A stretch of 6,066 bases of DNA from CADEFX01 sp050260355 (GTDB lineage: Bacteria > Pseudomonadota > Alphaproteobacteria > Rhizobiales > Hyphomicrobiaceae): assembly GCA_050260355.1 (NCBI GenBank), contig JBLNBZ010000036.1, positions 1-6,066 on the forward strand, in the 5' to 3' direction. A program made the translations under genes and the position numbers. Under the pieces are notes generated by a model. That model was not told the origin of the DNA and searched no databases. It worked only from the letters and a program-made list of their open reading frames with translations. Positions within the stretch are counted from its first letter, which is position 1. The number at the start of each line of letters is the position of its first letter. Below are positions 1-5,760 of the stretch, in pieces.

Positions 1-916
1 CCGGATCGCGGATCGCCGCCTTCAAGAGTCCCTTAGCGTCGGCTGCGGTGTAGGGCGCGATCACCGTAAACCCCGGCACATGCGCATACCAGGCGGCGTA
101 ATTCTGGCTGTGCTGCGCGGCGACGCGCGCGGCGGCGCCGTTCGGTCCCCTGAACACGATGGGGCAGTGCATCTTGCCGCCCGACATATAAAGCGTCTTG
201 GCCGCGGAGTTGATGATGTGGTCGATCGCCTGCATGGCGAAGTTCCAGGTCATGAACTCGACGATCGGCTTGAGGCCGGCGAACGCCGCGCCGACGCCGA
301 TGCCGGCGAAGCCCTGCTCGGTGATCGGCGTATCGATCACGCGCCGCGCGCCGAACTCGTCGAGCAGCCCCTGGCTGATCTTGTAGGCACCCTGGTACTG
401 CGCAACCTCCTCGCCCATCAGGAACACGTCGGGGTCGCGCCGCATCTCCTCGGCCATGGCATCGCGCAGGGCCTCGCGCATGGTCTGCGTCACCATCTCT
501 GCGCCGCGGGCGATCTCGGGCTGGGCGTGAGCCGTCGCCGCCGGCGCCTCGCGCACCGCCGCCGCTCCGCCGCGGGGCTCGGCGGTCTTCGCCACGATCG
601 GCTCTTGGCGCGCGGGTGTTGTCGAGCTCGACTGCTGCCCCGATCCGCCGTTCGGCCGAGGCGCGGCCGGCTCGCCGTCCACGCTGATGAGAGCGATAGG
701 TGTGTTGACCTTGACGTTCTCCGTCCCCTCCGCCACCAGGATCTGGGAGACGACGCCCTCATCGACCGACTCGACCTCCATGGTCGCCTTGTCGGTCTCG
801 ATCTCGGCGATGACGTCACCGGGCTTGATGCGGCTGCCTTCCTTGATCAGCCATTTGGCGAGCTTGCCCTCCTCCATGGTCGGGGAGAGGGCTGGCATCA
901 GAATCTGCGTGGACAT
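1..916 (-). CDS. pdhB: Pyruvate dehydrogenase E1 component subunit beta with N-terminal lipoyl domain, 3' end cut by window edge
   Basis: With E1-alpha this subunit forms the thiamine-diphosphate-dependent E1 enzyme, which decarboxylates pyruvate and passes the acetyl group to lipoyl-E2 in the cytoplasm. The frame is open from ATG 916 to the left edge, giving about 305 residues; roughly the last third is outside. Residues 1-78 form a lipoyl domain with the ETDKATMEVES motif, in which K43 is the expected lipoylated lysine. A Pro/Ala/Ser/Gln-rich linker (about 79-135) follows, then the E1-beta pyrimidine-binding domain. That domain shows MGEEVAQYQGAYK, DTPITEQGFAG (E200 aligns with the cofactor-activating Glu of human E1-beta) and AAQHSQ (H269 aligns with the conserved active-site His). 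A GAAGGT ribosome site lies 7 bases before the ATG. It follows pdhA by 54 bases with no terminator visible, so co-transcription is likely. The lipoyl fusion is common in alphaproteobacteria. An E2 gene probably follows outside the window (inference). Confidence 0.95.
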   Translation of the reverse strand, partial: MSTQILMPALSPTMEEGKLAKWLIKEGSRIKPGDVIAEIETDKATMEVESVDEGVVSQILVAEGTENVKVNTPIALISVDGEPAAPRPNGGSGQQSSSTTPARQEPIVAKTAEPRGGAAAVREAPAATAHAQPEIARGAEMVTQTMREALRDAMAEEMRRDPDVFLMGEEVAQYQGAYKISQGLLDEFGARRVIDTPITEQGFAGIGVGAAFAGLKPIVEFMTWNFAMQAIDHIINSAAKTLYMSGGKMHCPIVFRGPNGAAARVAAQHSQNYAAWYAHVPGFTVIAPYTAADAKGLLKAAIRDP

Positions 917-970
917 CAATGCGACCTTCAGGCGTTCCCATTCAATCCTTCAAGCGGGCCGGTGCGGCGC

Positions 971-1987
971 TCACGCCGGTACCAGCACGTCCGTCCACAG
1001 CTCGCTCGGGTCGAGCTCGGCATCGTTCTGGGCGAACTCGGCCGCCGCCGTCACGATCGCCCTGATCTCCGCGTCGATGGCCTTGAGCTCGTCCTCCTTG
1101 GCCTGGCCGCTCTCGAGCAGGCGCTTGCGGACCCGCTCGATCGGATCGCGCTCCTCGCGCACGCGCTCGACCTCCTCGCGCGTGCGGTACTTGGCCGGGT
1201 CGGACATGGAGTGTCCGCGATAGCGGTATGTCAGCATCTCCAGGATATAGGGTCCTTTGCCGGCGCGCGCTGCTGCCACGGCCTTGTCGCCGGCCGCCTT
1301 CACGGCCCGCACATCCATACCATCGACCTGCTCGCCGGGGATATCGAACGAGCTGCCGCGTTGCGAGAAGTTGACCGTCGCCGCCGCCCGCTCGACCGAG
1401 GTTCCCATGGCGTAGCGGTTGTTCTCGATGATGAAGATGACCGGCAGGGACCACAGCTTGGCCATGTTGAAGGTCTCGTAGACCTGCCCCTGGTTGGCGG
1501 CCCCGTCGCCGAAGTAGGTCAGGCAGACGTGGTCGTTGCCGCGGTACTTGTTGGCGAAGGCCAGGCCCGCCCCGAGCGGCACGTTGGCGCCGACGATCCC
1601 GTGTCCGCCGTAGAACGACTTCTCCTTGGAGAACATGTGCATGGAGCCACCCTTGCCCTTGGAGTAGCCCCCGCGGCGCCCGGTCAGCTCGGCCATGACA
1701 CCCCTGGGGTCCATGCCGCACGCCAGCATGTGCCCGTGGTCGCGATAGGTTGTAATGACCTGGTCGCCCGGTTTGATCGACATCTGCATGCCGACCACCA
1801 CCGCCTCCTGCCCGATATAGAGGTGGCAGAAGCCGCCGATGAAGCCCATGCCGTAGAGCTGGCCGGCGCGTTCCTCGAAGCGTCGGATCAGCAACATTTC
1901 CCGGTAGGCCTTCAGCTCCTCGTCGCGAGTGAACTCGGCCACCGGACCGCGAAGTGTTGCCGGCCCCGCCGTGCTCTCTGGCGCCAT
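971..1987 (-). CDS. pdhA: Pyruvate dehydrogenase E1 component subunit alpha
   Basis: This is the thiamine-diphosphate-binding half of the alpha2beta2 E1 heterotetramer of the pyruvate dehydrogenase complex. The protein is 338 residues, a normal length for the family. The ThDP/Mg motif begins with GDG at residues 160-162 and closes with NN at 189-190. Other family marks are HLYIGQEA (55-62), TTYRDHGH (79-86), a glycine-rich GGYSKGKGGSMHMF segment (106-119), and YRYRGHSMSDP (254-264), which is the phosphorylation-loop region in the mitochondrial homologues. The start is well supported: AAGGAGG at 1992-1998 sits just before ATG 1987. The gene lies between ftsB and pdhB on the same strand, and the adjacent lipoyl-bearing E1-beta favours pyruvate over branched-chain 2-oxoacids as substrate. 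An acetoin or branched-chain dehydrogenase alpha subunit is the alternative, made unlikely by the eno-ftsB context. Confidence 0.96.
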   Translation of the reverse strand: MAPESTAGPATLRGPVAEFTRDEELKAYREMLLIRRFEERAGQLYGMGFIGGFCHLYIGQEAVVVGMQMSIKPGDQVITTYRDHGHMLACGMDPRGVMAELTGRRGGYSKGKGGSMHMFSKEKSFYGGHGIVGANVPLGAGLAFANKYRGNDHVCLTYFGDGAANQGQVYETFNMAKLWSLPVIFIIENNRYAMGTSVERAAATVNFSQRGSSFDIPGEQVDGMDVRAVKAAGDKAVAAARAGKGPYILEMLTYRYRGHSMSDPAKYRTREEVERVREERDPIERVRKRLLESGQAKEDELKAIDAEIRAIVTAAAEFAQNDAELDPSELWTDVLVPA

Positions 1988-1991
1988 GAAA

Positions 1992-1998
1992 CCTCCTT
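1992..1998 (-). promoter_or_regulatory. Strong ribosome binding site of pdhA
   Basis: On the minus strand the sequence is AAGGAGG, four bases before the pdhA ATG. It is a near-perfect anti-16S match and fixes the pdhA start at 1987. No comparably strong site is seen before ftsB or pdhB, so pdhA is probably translated more efficiently than its neighbours (inference). Confidence 0.8.
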
Positions 1999-2113
1999 GT
2001 CAGGACCGAGGAAAAGCGTCTCGTGCGATCGTGGCCGGACCGTACACGAGGCCAATCGGCATTGCCAGCACGGGCCATAGTGCAGCGCCGCAGACCGGCC
2101 TTGCGGATAAGCC

Positions 2114-2446
2114 TCAACGAACGGTGGGGCGCTTGATCAGGATTTGTTCGTCCGGCCGCGCCAAGCCCAGGATGTCGCGGGCAAGCTCATCGACGTAGTC
2201 CGGATCGGGCCGCGCCTCCGACAGCAGGGCGACCTCGCTTTCGAGAGAGGCAAGCACGGTCTGGAGCGCCCCAATCTCCTGCTCGAGCTGCGCTGAGCGC
2301 TCGATCAATCGGGAACGCGCCTCGAGACCGTGCTTGCCCTGGATCGCGTGATAGCCGAAGTAACCAATCAGGCTCGCGCAGATAAGCAACACCGGAAGCT
2401 GCCGGCGTGAAGACCTCAGGCCATCATGTCGGGATCTACGCAGCAC
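2114..2446 (-). CDS. ftsB: Septum formation initiator FtsB/DivIC family protein
   Basis: FtsB is a small bitopic inner-membrane protein that joins FtsL and FtsQ in the divisome and helps activate septal peptidoglycan synthesis. The 110-residue protein has a short basic N-terminus (R3, R4, R6, R11, R14, R15), one membrane helix (about 17-35) and a periplasmic coiled coil (about 41-78) rich in Leu and Glu. The conserved tail DPDYVDELARDILGLARPDE (81-100) is diagnostic of the family. The start is GTG 2446; an in-frame TGA lies immediately upstream, so no longer start exists, and there is no ATG before the membrane helix. The ribosome site is weak. The gene sits between eno and pdhA, an arrangement known from alphaproteobacteria; eno-ftsB adjacency is also seen more widely in proteobacteria. 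Assignment rests on architecture and the C-terminal motif, since overall sequence conservation in this family is low. Confidence 0.9.
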   Translation of the reverse strand: MLRRSRHDGLRSSRRQLPVLLICASLIGYFGYHAIQGKHGLEARSRLIERSAQLEQEIGALQTVLASLESEVALLSEARPDPDYVDELARDILGLARPDEQILIKRPTVR

Positions 2447-2539
2447 TCAAAACCCACACTGCATACGCCAACTGCGAACGGCGCCGTTGTAGCCCGGGGT
2501 CGGTTAAACCCACGTAAAATACTGCTCCGTCCGCGGAAT
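2447..2539. other. eno-ftsB intergenic gap with a short palindrome
   Basis: This 93-base gap separates the enolase stop from the ftsB start. It contains a perfect 12-base palindrome, AACGGCGCCGTT, at 2477-2488. As RNA this could form only a 5-bp stem with a 2-base loop and no U-tract follows, so it is not a convincing terminator. I see no clear -35/-10 pair. Transcription of ftsB probably continues from eno, but an internal promoter cannot be excluded. Confidence 0.35.
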
Positions 2540-3832
2540 TTAGGTGCGCGCCGCGCCCGCGCGCACGGCCGAGCGGCCCGCATAGCGAGCCTGGTCGCCG
2601 AGCTCCTCCTCGATGCGGATGAGCTGGTTGTATTTGGCGAGCCGGTCGGAGCGGGACAGCGATCCGGTCTTGATCTGGCCGGCGTTGGTCGCCACGCTCA
2701 GATCCGCGATTGTTGCATCCTCGGTCTCGCCGGAGCGATGCGAGATCACCGCCGTGTAGCTCGCGCGCTGGGCCATGTTGACGGCGTCCAGCGTCTCGGT
2801 GAGCGAGCCGATCTGGTTGACCTTCACCAGGATCGAGTTGCCGATACCCTTGCGGATGCCCTCGGCGAGGCGCTCGGTGTTGGTGACGAAGAGGTCGTCG
2901 CCGACAAGTTGGCACCGGCTTCCAATCAAATCGGTCAGCTGCTTCCAGCCGGCCCAATCGTCCTCGGCCATGCCGTCCTCGATGGAGACGATGGGATAGC
3001 GCGAGACGAGATCGGCCAGATACTTCGCCATCTGGCCGGAGTCGAGCGTCCTGCCCTCCCCGTCCATGCGATACTTGCCGTCCTTGAAGAACTCGGTCGC
3101 GGCGCAGTCGAGCGCCAGCACGACGTCGTCGCCCGCCTTGTATCCGGCCGCCTCGATCGACTTGGTGATGAAGCCCAGCGCCTCGTCTGCGCTCTTGAGG
3201 TTTGGCGCAAAGCCGCCCTCGTCGCCGACGTTGGTGCTGTGGCCCGCATCGTGCAGCGCCTTGCGCAGCGTGTGGAAGATCTCCGAGCCCATGCGGATGG
3301 CGTCGCGGCACGTCGCGGCGCCAACCGGCATGACCATGAACTCCTGGATGTCGATCGGGTTGTCGGCGTGCGCGCCGCCGTTGACGATGTTCATCATCGG
3401 CACCGGCAGGACATGCGCCGAGGTTCCGCCCACGTAGCGATAGAGTGGCAGCCCCGCGGCGTCGCCTGCCGCCTTGGCCACGGCCAGGGAGACGCCGAGG
3501 ACGGCGTTGGCGCCGAGCCTGCTCTTGTTCTTGGTCCCGTCGAGCGCGATGAGCGCTGCGTCGATGCGGCGCTGGTCCTCCGCATCCATGCCGCGCAGGG
3601 CGTCGTAGATCTCGCCGTTGACGGCCTCGACCGCCTTCAGCACGCCCTTGCCGAGGTAGCGCTTCTTGTCGCCGTCCCTGAGCTCGACCGCCTCGTGCGC
3701 GCCCGTGGACGCCCCCGACGGCACGGCCGCGCGTCCCATGGCGCCGTCCTCGAGCACGACATCGACCTCCACGGTCGGGTTGCCGCGGCTATCCAGGATC
3801 TCGCGGCCGATGATGTCGACGATGGCGGTCAT
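2540..3832 (-). CDS. eno: Enolase (phosphopyruvate hydratase)
   Basis: Enolase interconverts 2-phosphoglycerate and phosphoenolpyruvate in glycolysis and gluconeogenesis, in the cytoplasm. The 430-residue length is normal. The N-terminal domain starts with IIGREILDSRGNPTVEVDV. The catalytic barrel shows NVGDEGGFAP (catalytic E205), the metal ligands D242, E285 (VSIEDGMAEDDW) and D312 (GDDLFVTN), the catalytic base K337 (ILVKVNQIGSLTET), the signature SHRSGETEDATIADL (364-378) and K388. All active-site residues expected by family alignment are present. The frame is open 54 bases further upstream, but ATG 3832 is chosen because it begins at the conserved MTAIVDIIGREI start and has GGGAGAAAGG (3840-3849 on this strand) seven bases before it. 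It heads the minus-strand cluster with ftsB, pdhA and pdhB. Confidence 0.98.
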   Translation of the reverse strand: MTAIVDIIGREILDSRGNPTVEVDVVLEDGAMGRAAVPSGASTGAHEAVELRDGDKKRYLGKGVLKAVEAVNGEIYDALRGMDAEDQRRIDAALIALDGTKNKSRLGANAVLGVSLAVAKAAGDAAGLPLYRYVGGTSAHVLPVPMMNIVNGGAHADNPIDIQEFMVMPVGAATCRDAIRMGSEIFHTLRKALHDAGHSTNVGDEGGFAPNLKSADEALGFITKSIEAAGYKAGDDVVLALDCAATEFFKDGKYRMDGEGRTLDSGQMAKYLADLVSRYPIVSIEDGMAEDDWAGWKQLTDLIGSRCQLVGDDLFVTNTERLAEGIRKGIGNSILVKVNQIGSLTETLDAVNMAQRASYTAVISHRSGETEDATIADLSVATNAGQIKTGSLSRSDRLAKYNQLIRIEEELGDQARYAGRSAVRAGAART

Positions 3833-3949
3833 GCCGAAGCCTTTCTCCCGGTCAAGCGGGTTGCGGGGACGCGCTGCCCCATGCAACGTTTGGGCGCGTT
3901 TCTATCGGGTCCAGTGGGCGGCGCAAGTCCCGATCTACAGGAGTCTTTC
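3833..3949. promoter_or_regulatory. Divergent eno / gfa intergenic region with two inverted repeats
   Basis: This 117-base region must hold the 5' signals for enolase (minus) and for the GFA gene (plus). A dyad spans 3860-3887: GTTGCGGGG, an 8-base centre, then CCCC-AT-GCAAC, which gives a 9-bp stem with a 2-base bulge. A second small dyad, CCCG-GTCAAG-CGGG (3847-3860), adjoins it and abuts the enolase ribosome site. Promoter matches are weak: on the minus strand TTGCGC, 16 bases, TAGAAA is the best I find, and I do not consider it established. No preQ1 riboswitch-like sequence is visible. Confidence 0.35.
3939..3943 (+). promoter_or_regulatory. Ribosome binding site of the GFA gene
   Basis: AGGAG lies six bases before ATG 3950. 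It decides the start of the GFA protein, because the same frame stays open for about 1.5 kb upstream, antisense to enolase. Confidence 0.75.
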
Positions 3950-4312
3950 ATGCCAGACTTGCAAAGGCACCAGGGTGGCTGCCACTGCGGCAAGGTGCGC
4001 TACGAGGTGGAGACCGATCTGGGGAAGGTGGTCACGTGCAACTGCACGATCTGCACCAAGCACGGGCTGCTGCTGACGTTCGTCCCTCGGGAGCGGTTCA
4101 GGCTGCTGTCGGGAGCCGGTGACCTCAGGGAATACCTGTTCAACACCAACCGCATCCGCCACCAGTTCTGCACCGGTTGCGGGGTCGAGCCGTTCGCCTA
4201 CGGCACCGTGCCGGGAACGGACCAGGAGATGGTGGCCGTCAACGTGCGTTGCCTGGACGATGTCGATCCGGCCGGCCTCACGCCCACGCCATTCGACGGG
4301 AAGCGCCTGTAG
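3950..4312 (+). CDS. GFA family (CENP-V/glutathione-dependent formaldehyde-activating type) zinc protein
   Basis: This is a 120-residue cytoplasmic protein with the GFA/CENP-V fold, whose founding member (Gfa) was linked to the formaldehyde-glutathione reaction. For most members, including this one, the substrate is unknown. The seven family cysteines are present: GGCHCGKVRYEV (C11, C13), CNCTICTKHG (C30, C32, C35) and FCTGCGV (C74, C77), consistent with two zinc sites. The C-terminus TPFDGKRL is also typical. The start is set by AGGAG six bases upstream of ATG 3950 and by the family's usual N-terminus just ahead of the first CxC. It is divergent from eno. Its TAG shares one base with the GTG of queC, so the two are probably co-transcribed and translationally coupled. 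No formaldehyde-detoxification genes are nearby, so an assignment as glutathione-dependent formaldehyde-activating enzyme would be over-precise. Confidence 0.92.
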   Translation: MPDLQRHQGGCHCGKVRYEVETDLGKVVTCNCTICTKHGLLLTFVPRERFRLLSGAGDLREYLFNTNRIRHQFCTGCGVEPFAYGTVPGTDQEMVAVNVRCLDDVDPAGLTPTPFDGKRL

Positions 4313-5034
4313 TGTCCCCGCCCGAGACCAGCGCCCTCGTCCTGTTCTCAGGCGGCCAGGATTCGACTGTCTGCCTCGCCTGGGCGCTCGAGCGCTATGC
4401 GCGCGTCGAGACCATTGGCTTCGCCTACGGGCAGCGGCATGAGATCGAGCTCATCCAGCGGCCCGGCATCCGCGAGGCGCTGCGCGGCATCAAGCCGGCC
4501 TGGTCGAGCCGCCTCGACGAGGACCACGTGCTCGAGCTCGGCACGCTCGGCCAGATCAGCGACACGGCGCTGACCAGACAGGCCCAGTTCGAGATGACGG
4601 CGGCCGGCCTTCCCAACACGTTCGTGCCGGGCCGCAACCTGCTCTTCTTCACCTACGCGGCCGCGCTGGCCTATCGTCGCGGAATTCGCGCGCTGGTCGG
4701 CGGCATGTGCGAGACCGACTATTCCGGCTACCCGGACTGCCGCAACGACACGCTGCAGACCTTGGCCCGCTCCATCTCGCTCGGCATGGATGTGCCCTAC
4801 ACGATCGAGACGCCGCTGATGTGGATCGACAAGGCCGGCACGTGGGCGATGGCACAACAGCTCGGCGGCGATGCCCTCGTCGGCCTCATCATCGAGTCGA
4901 CCCACAGCTGCTATCTCGGCGACCGCGAGCACCGGCACGATTGGGGCTTCGGCTGCGGCGCGTGTCCCGCCTGCGACCTCAGAGCCAAGGGATGGGAAAA
5001 ATGGCGCAACAGCCAAGCCTCCACGAAGACTTGA
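4312..5034 (+). CDS. queC: 7-cyano-7-deazaguanine synthase (preQ0 synthase) QueC
   Basis: QueC converts 7-carboxy-7-deazaguanine to preQ0 using ATP and ammonia, a step toward queuosine in tRNA. The 240-residue protein has the PP-loop ATP-binding motif SGGQDST (13-19), FAYGQRHEIE (37-46), TFVPGRNLLFFTYAAA (103-118), CETDYSGYPDC (133-143) and PLMWIDKAGTW (168-178). C200, C215, C218 and C221 (HSCYLG ... GCGACPAC) are the expected zinc ligands. The loop between C200 and C215 is rich in His and acidic residues (GDREHRHDWGFG). The start is GTG 4312, overlapping the GFA stop as TAGTG; it places the PP-loop at the usual distance from the N-terminus. No queD, queE or queF is in the window, so the pathway must be completed elsewhere, and there is no visible preQ1 riboswitch. 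The next gene starts inside its last 34 bases. Confidence 0.96.
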   Translation: MSPPETSALVLFSGGQDSTVCLAWALERYARVETIGFAYGQRHEIELIQRPGIREALRGIKPAWSSRLDEDHVLELGTLGQISDTALTRQAQFEMTAAGLPNTFVPGRNLLFFTYAAALAYRRGIRALVGGMCETDYSGYPDCRNDTLQTLARSISLGMDVPYTIETPLMWIDKAGTWAMAQQLGGDALVGLIIESTHSCYLGDREHRHDWGFGCGACPACDLRAKGWEKWRNSQASTKT

Positions 5035-5261
5035 CCCGGGCCGTCGAGCTGGCGCTCGCCGGCGACTGGCAGGCCGCGCATACGATCGTGCAGGCGCACG
5101 AGGACGACCCCACCGCCTGCTGGCTGCATGCCGTGCTGCACAAGATCGAGGGCGACGAGGGCAACAGCCGCTACTGGTATCGCCGCTCGAGCCATGCCTT
5201 CGAGGCCTACGCCGATCCCCGGGCCGAGCTTTCCGCCATCAAGGCCGCGCTGGGCTACTGA
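5001..5261 (+). CDS. Conserved-looking small protein of unknown function, overlapping the queC end
   Basis: The protein is 86 residues with no signal peptide or membrane helix, so it is probably cytoplasmic. It looks mostly helical: an N-terminal part, LTRAVELALAGDWQAAHTIV (11-30), resembles a single TPR-like helix pair. It is followed by the striking block WLHAVLHKIEGDEGNSRYWY (41-60), rich in His, Trp and Tyr, and ends DPRAELSAIKAALGY. I recall similar uncharacterised alphaproteobacterial proteins but can name no function. The start is ATG 5001, with AAGGGA at 4987-4992 eight bases before it; an in-frame ATG at 4992 would add three residues but lacks a well-placed ribosome site. It overlaps queC by 34 bases in another frame, suggesting translational coupling and a shared transcript. 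A role in tRNA modification would be guesswork. Confidence 0.8.
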   Translation: MAQQPSLHEDLTRAVELALAGDWQAAHTIVQAHEDDPTACWLHAVLHKIEGDEGNSRYWYRRSSHAFEAYADPRAELSAIKAALGY

Positions 5262-5331
5262 CGTTCGCATCCCATTGGCGGCCTCGGGCGCCCGCGACAT
5301 CCCGCCTGGGGATTGCGACCGATTTGCCTTT

Positions 5332-5347
5332 GCGCGCCTGTGCGCGC
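5332..5347 (+). terminator. Possible hairpin after the queC gene set
   Basis: GCGCGC (5332-5337), a CTGT loop and GCGCGC (5342-5347) can form a perfect 6-bp GC stem about 70 bases after the last stop of the gfa-queC set. No T-tract follows, so it is not a standard intrinsic terminator, and such stems arise easily in GC-rich DNA. Confidence 0.2.
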
Positions 5348-5386
5348 TCAACGCCCCGCGCCCCGTGATCCGGCAAGGCGTTGCAA

Positions 5387-5402
5387 TTGAAGTGTATTTC
5401 AA
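5387..5402. promoter_or_regulatory. TTGAA-N6-TTCAA dyad, possible operator
   Basis: This perfect 5-base inverted repeat has a 6-base centre (GTGTAT) and lies about 92 bases before the start of the small membrane protein, in an AT-richer island within GC-rich DNA. Spacing and symmetry suit a dimeric regulator, but no known site is recognised and chance is possible. Confidence 0.2.
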
Positions 5403-5494
5403 ACCTCGCCCGCGCGAATCAGTTTAAGCATCCGTAAACAGAGCGCGGGCCTGCGGGAAAAAACCGGCCCGGCCGAAGCCACAGGGGGCCAAGC

Positions 5495-5734
5495 ATGTCG
5501 CCGCTGATGCACAAGCTCGTCGACGTTCTCATCGCCATCGCGCTGACGGTCGCGGCGGTCTTCGTCATCGTCGTCAGCAACGCCTTCCTGATGTCGCGCG
5601 GCGGCTCCATTCAGGGCGTGAAGCTCTGGTTTGCCTTCATCGGCAGGCCCGACATCCTCGGCATCATGATTCTCACGGCTCTCGTCAGCATGGGCTACGT
5701 GTTCTGGCAGCAGAATCGCCGCCCTGGCCGCTGA
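5495..5734 (+). CDS. Small two-helix inner-membrane protein of unknown function
   Basis: The protein is 79 residues with two predicted membrane helices, about 8-32 (LVDVLIAIALTVAAVFVIVV region) and 53-71 (ILGIMILTALVSMGYVFW). They are joined by a loop of about 20 residues carrying R35, K43 and R51, and the C-terminus is basic (QQNRRPGR). Start ATG 5495 has AGGGGG about seven bases upstream (5482-5487). Hydrophobic pattern, charge placement and the ribosome site argue that it is real, but I recognise no family. It stands alone after a 233-base gap and converges on the transporter gene, with only 26 bases between their stops and no visible terminator. Function is unknown; there is no catalytic motif and no cysteine. 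Confidence 0.7.
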   Translation: MSPLMHKLVDVLIAIALTVAAVFVIVVSNAFLMSRGGSIQGVKLWFAFIGRPDILGIMILTALVSMGYVFWQQNRRPGR

Positions 5735-5760
5735 CAAAACACGCATCCCGACCCTGAGGG

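Larger units (their letters stand above)
5262..5494. other. 233-base intergenic region with short inverted repeats, no gene seen
   Basis: No convincing coding frame lies here. It holds GCGCGC-CTGT-GCGCGC (5332-5347), the dyad TTGAA-N6-TTCAA (5387-5402) in a short AT-richer patch, and CGGGCC-N14-GGCCCG (5446-5471). The AT-richer stretch 5381-5430 is the most likely place for a promoter of the downstream small membrane protein, but I cannot fit a good -35/-10 pair. Confidence 0.4.

Noticed and set aside
80..2080. 666-residue open frame on the plus strand
   Set aside because: It is exactly antisense to pdhB and pdhA, which are strongly supported by motifs. The translation is Arg/His/Leu/Gly-rich with no domain; long antisense frames are expected in GC-rich genes.
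942..2117. 391-residue minus-strand frame overlapping pdhA
   Set aside because: It is a frame-shifted shadow of pdhA, Arg/Gly/Ala-rich, with no family features.
2477..2488. AACGGCGCCGTT palindrome as a terminator after eno
   Set aside because: The stem is only 5 bp with a 2-base loop and no U-tract on the minus strand.
3833..3886. 18-residue N-terminal extension of enolase from a TTG at 3886
   Set aside because: Enolases begin close to the MTAIVDIIGREI motif, and a good ribosome site precedes ATG 3832.
2426..3949. Long plus-strand frame continuing into the GFA gene, as if a 628-residue fusion
   Set aside because: The part before 3950 is antisense to enolase and low-complexity in character. 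The GFA domain has its own ATG and AGGAG site, so the extension is a chance open frame.
3833..3949. preQ1 riboswitch upstream of the gfa-queC set
   Set aside because: I see neither the A-rich tail nor the hairpin and aptamer core expected of preQ1 riboswitches.
5128..5427. 99-residue plus-strand frame running into the intergenic gap
   Set aside because: It starts inside the 86-residue gene in another frame, lacks a ribosome site and has no recognisable composition or motif.
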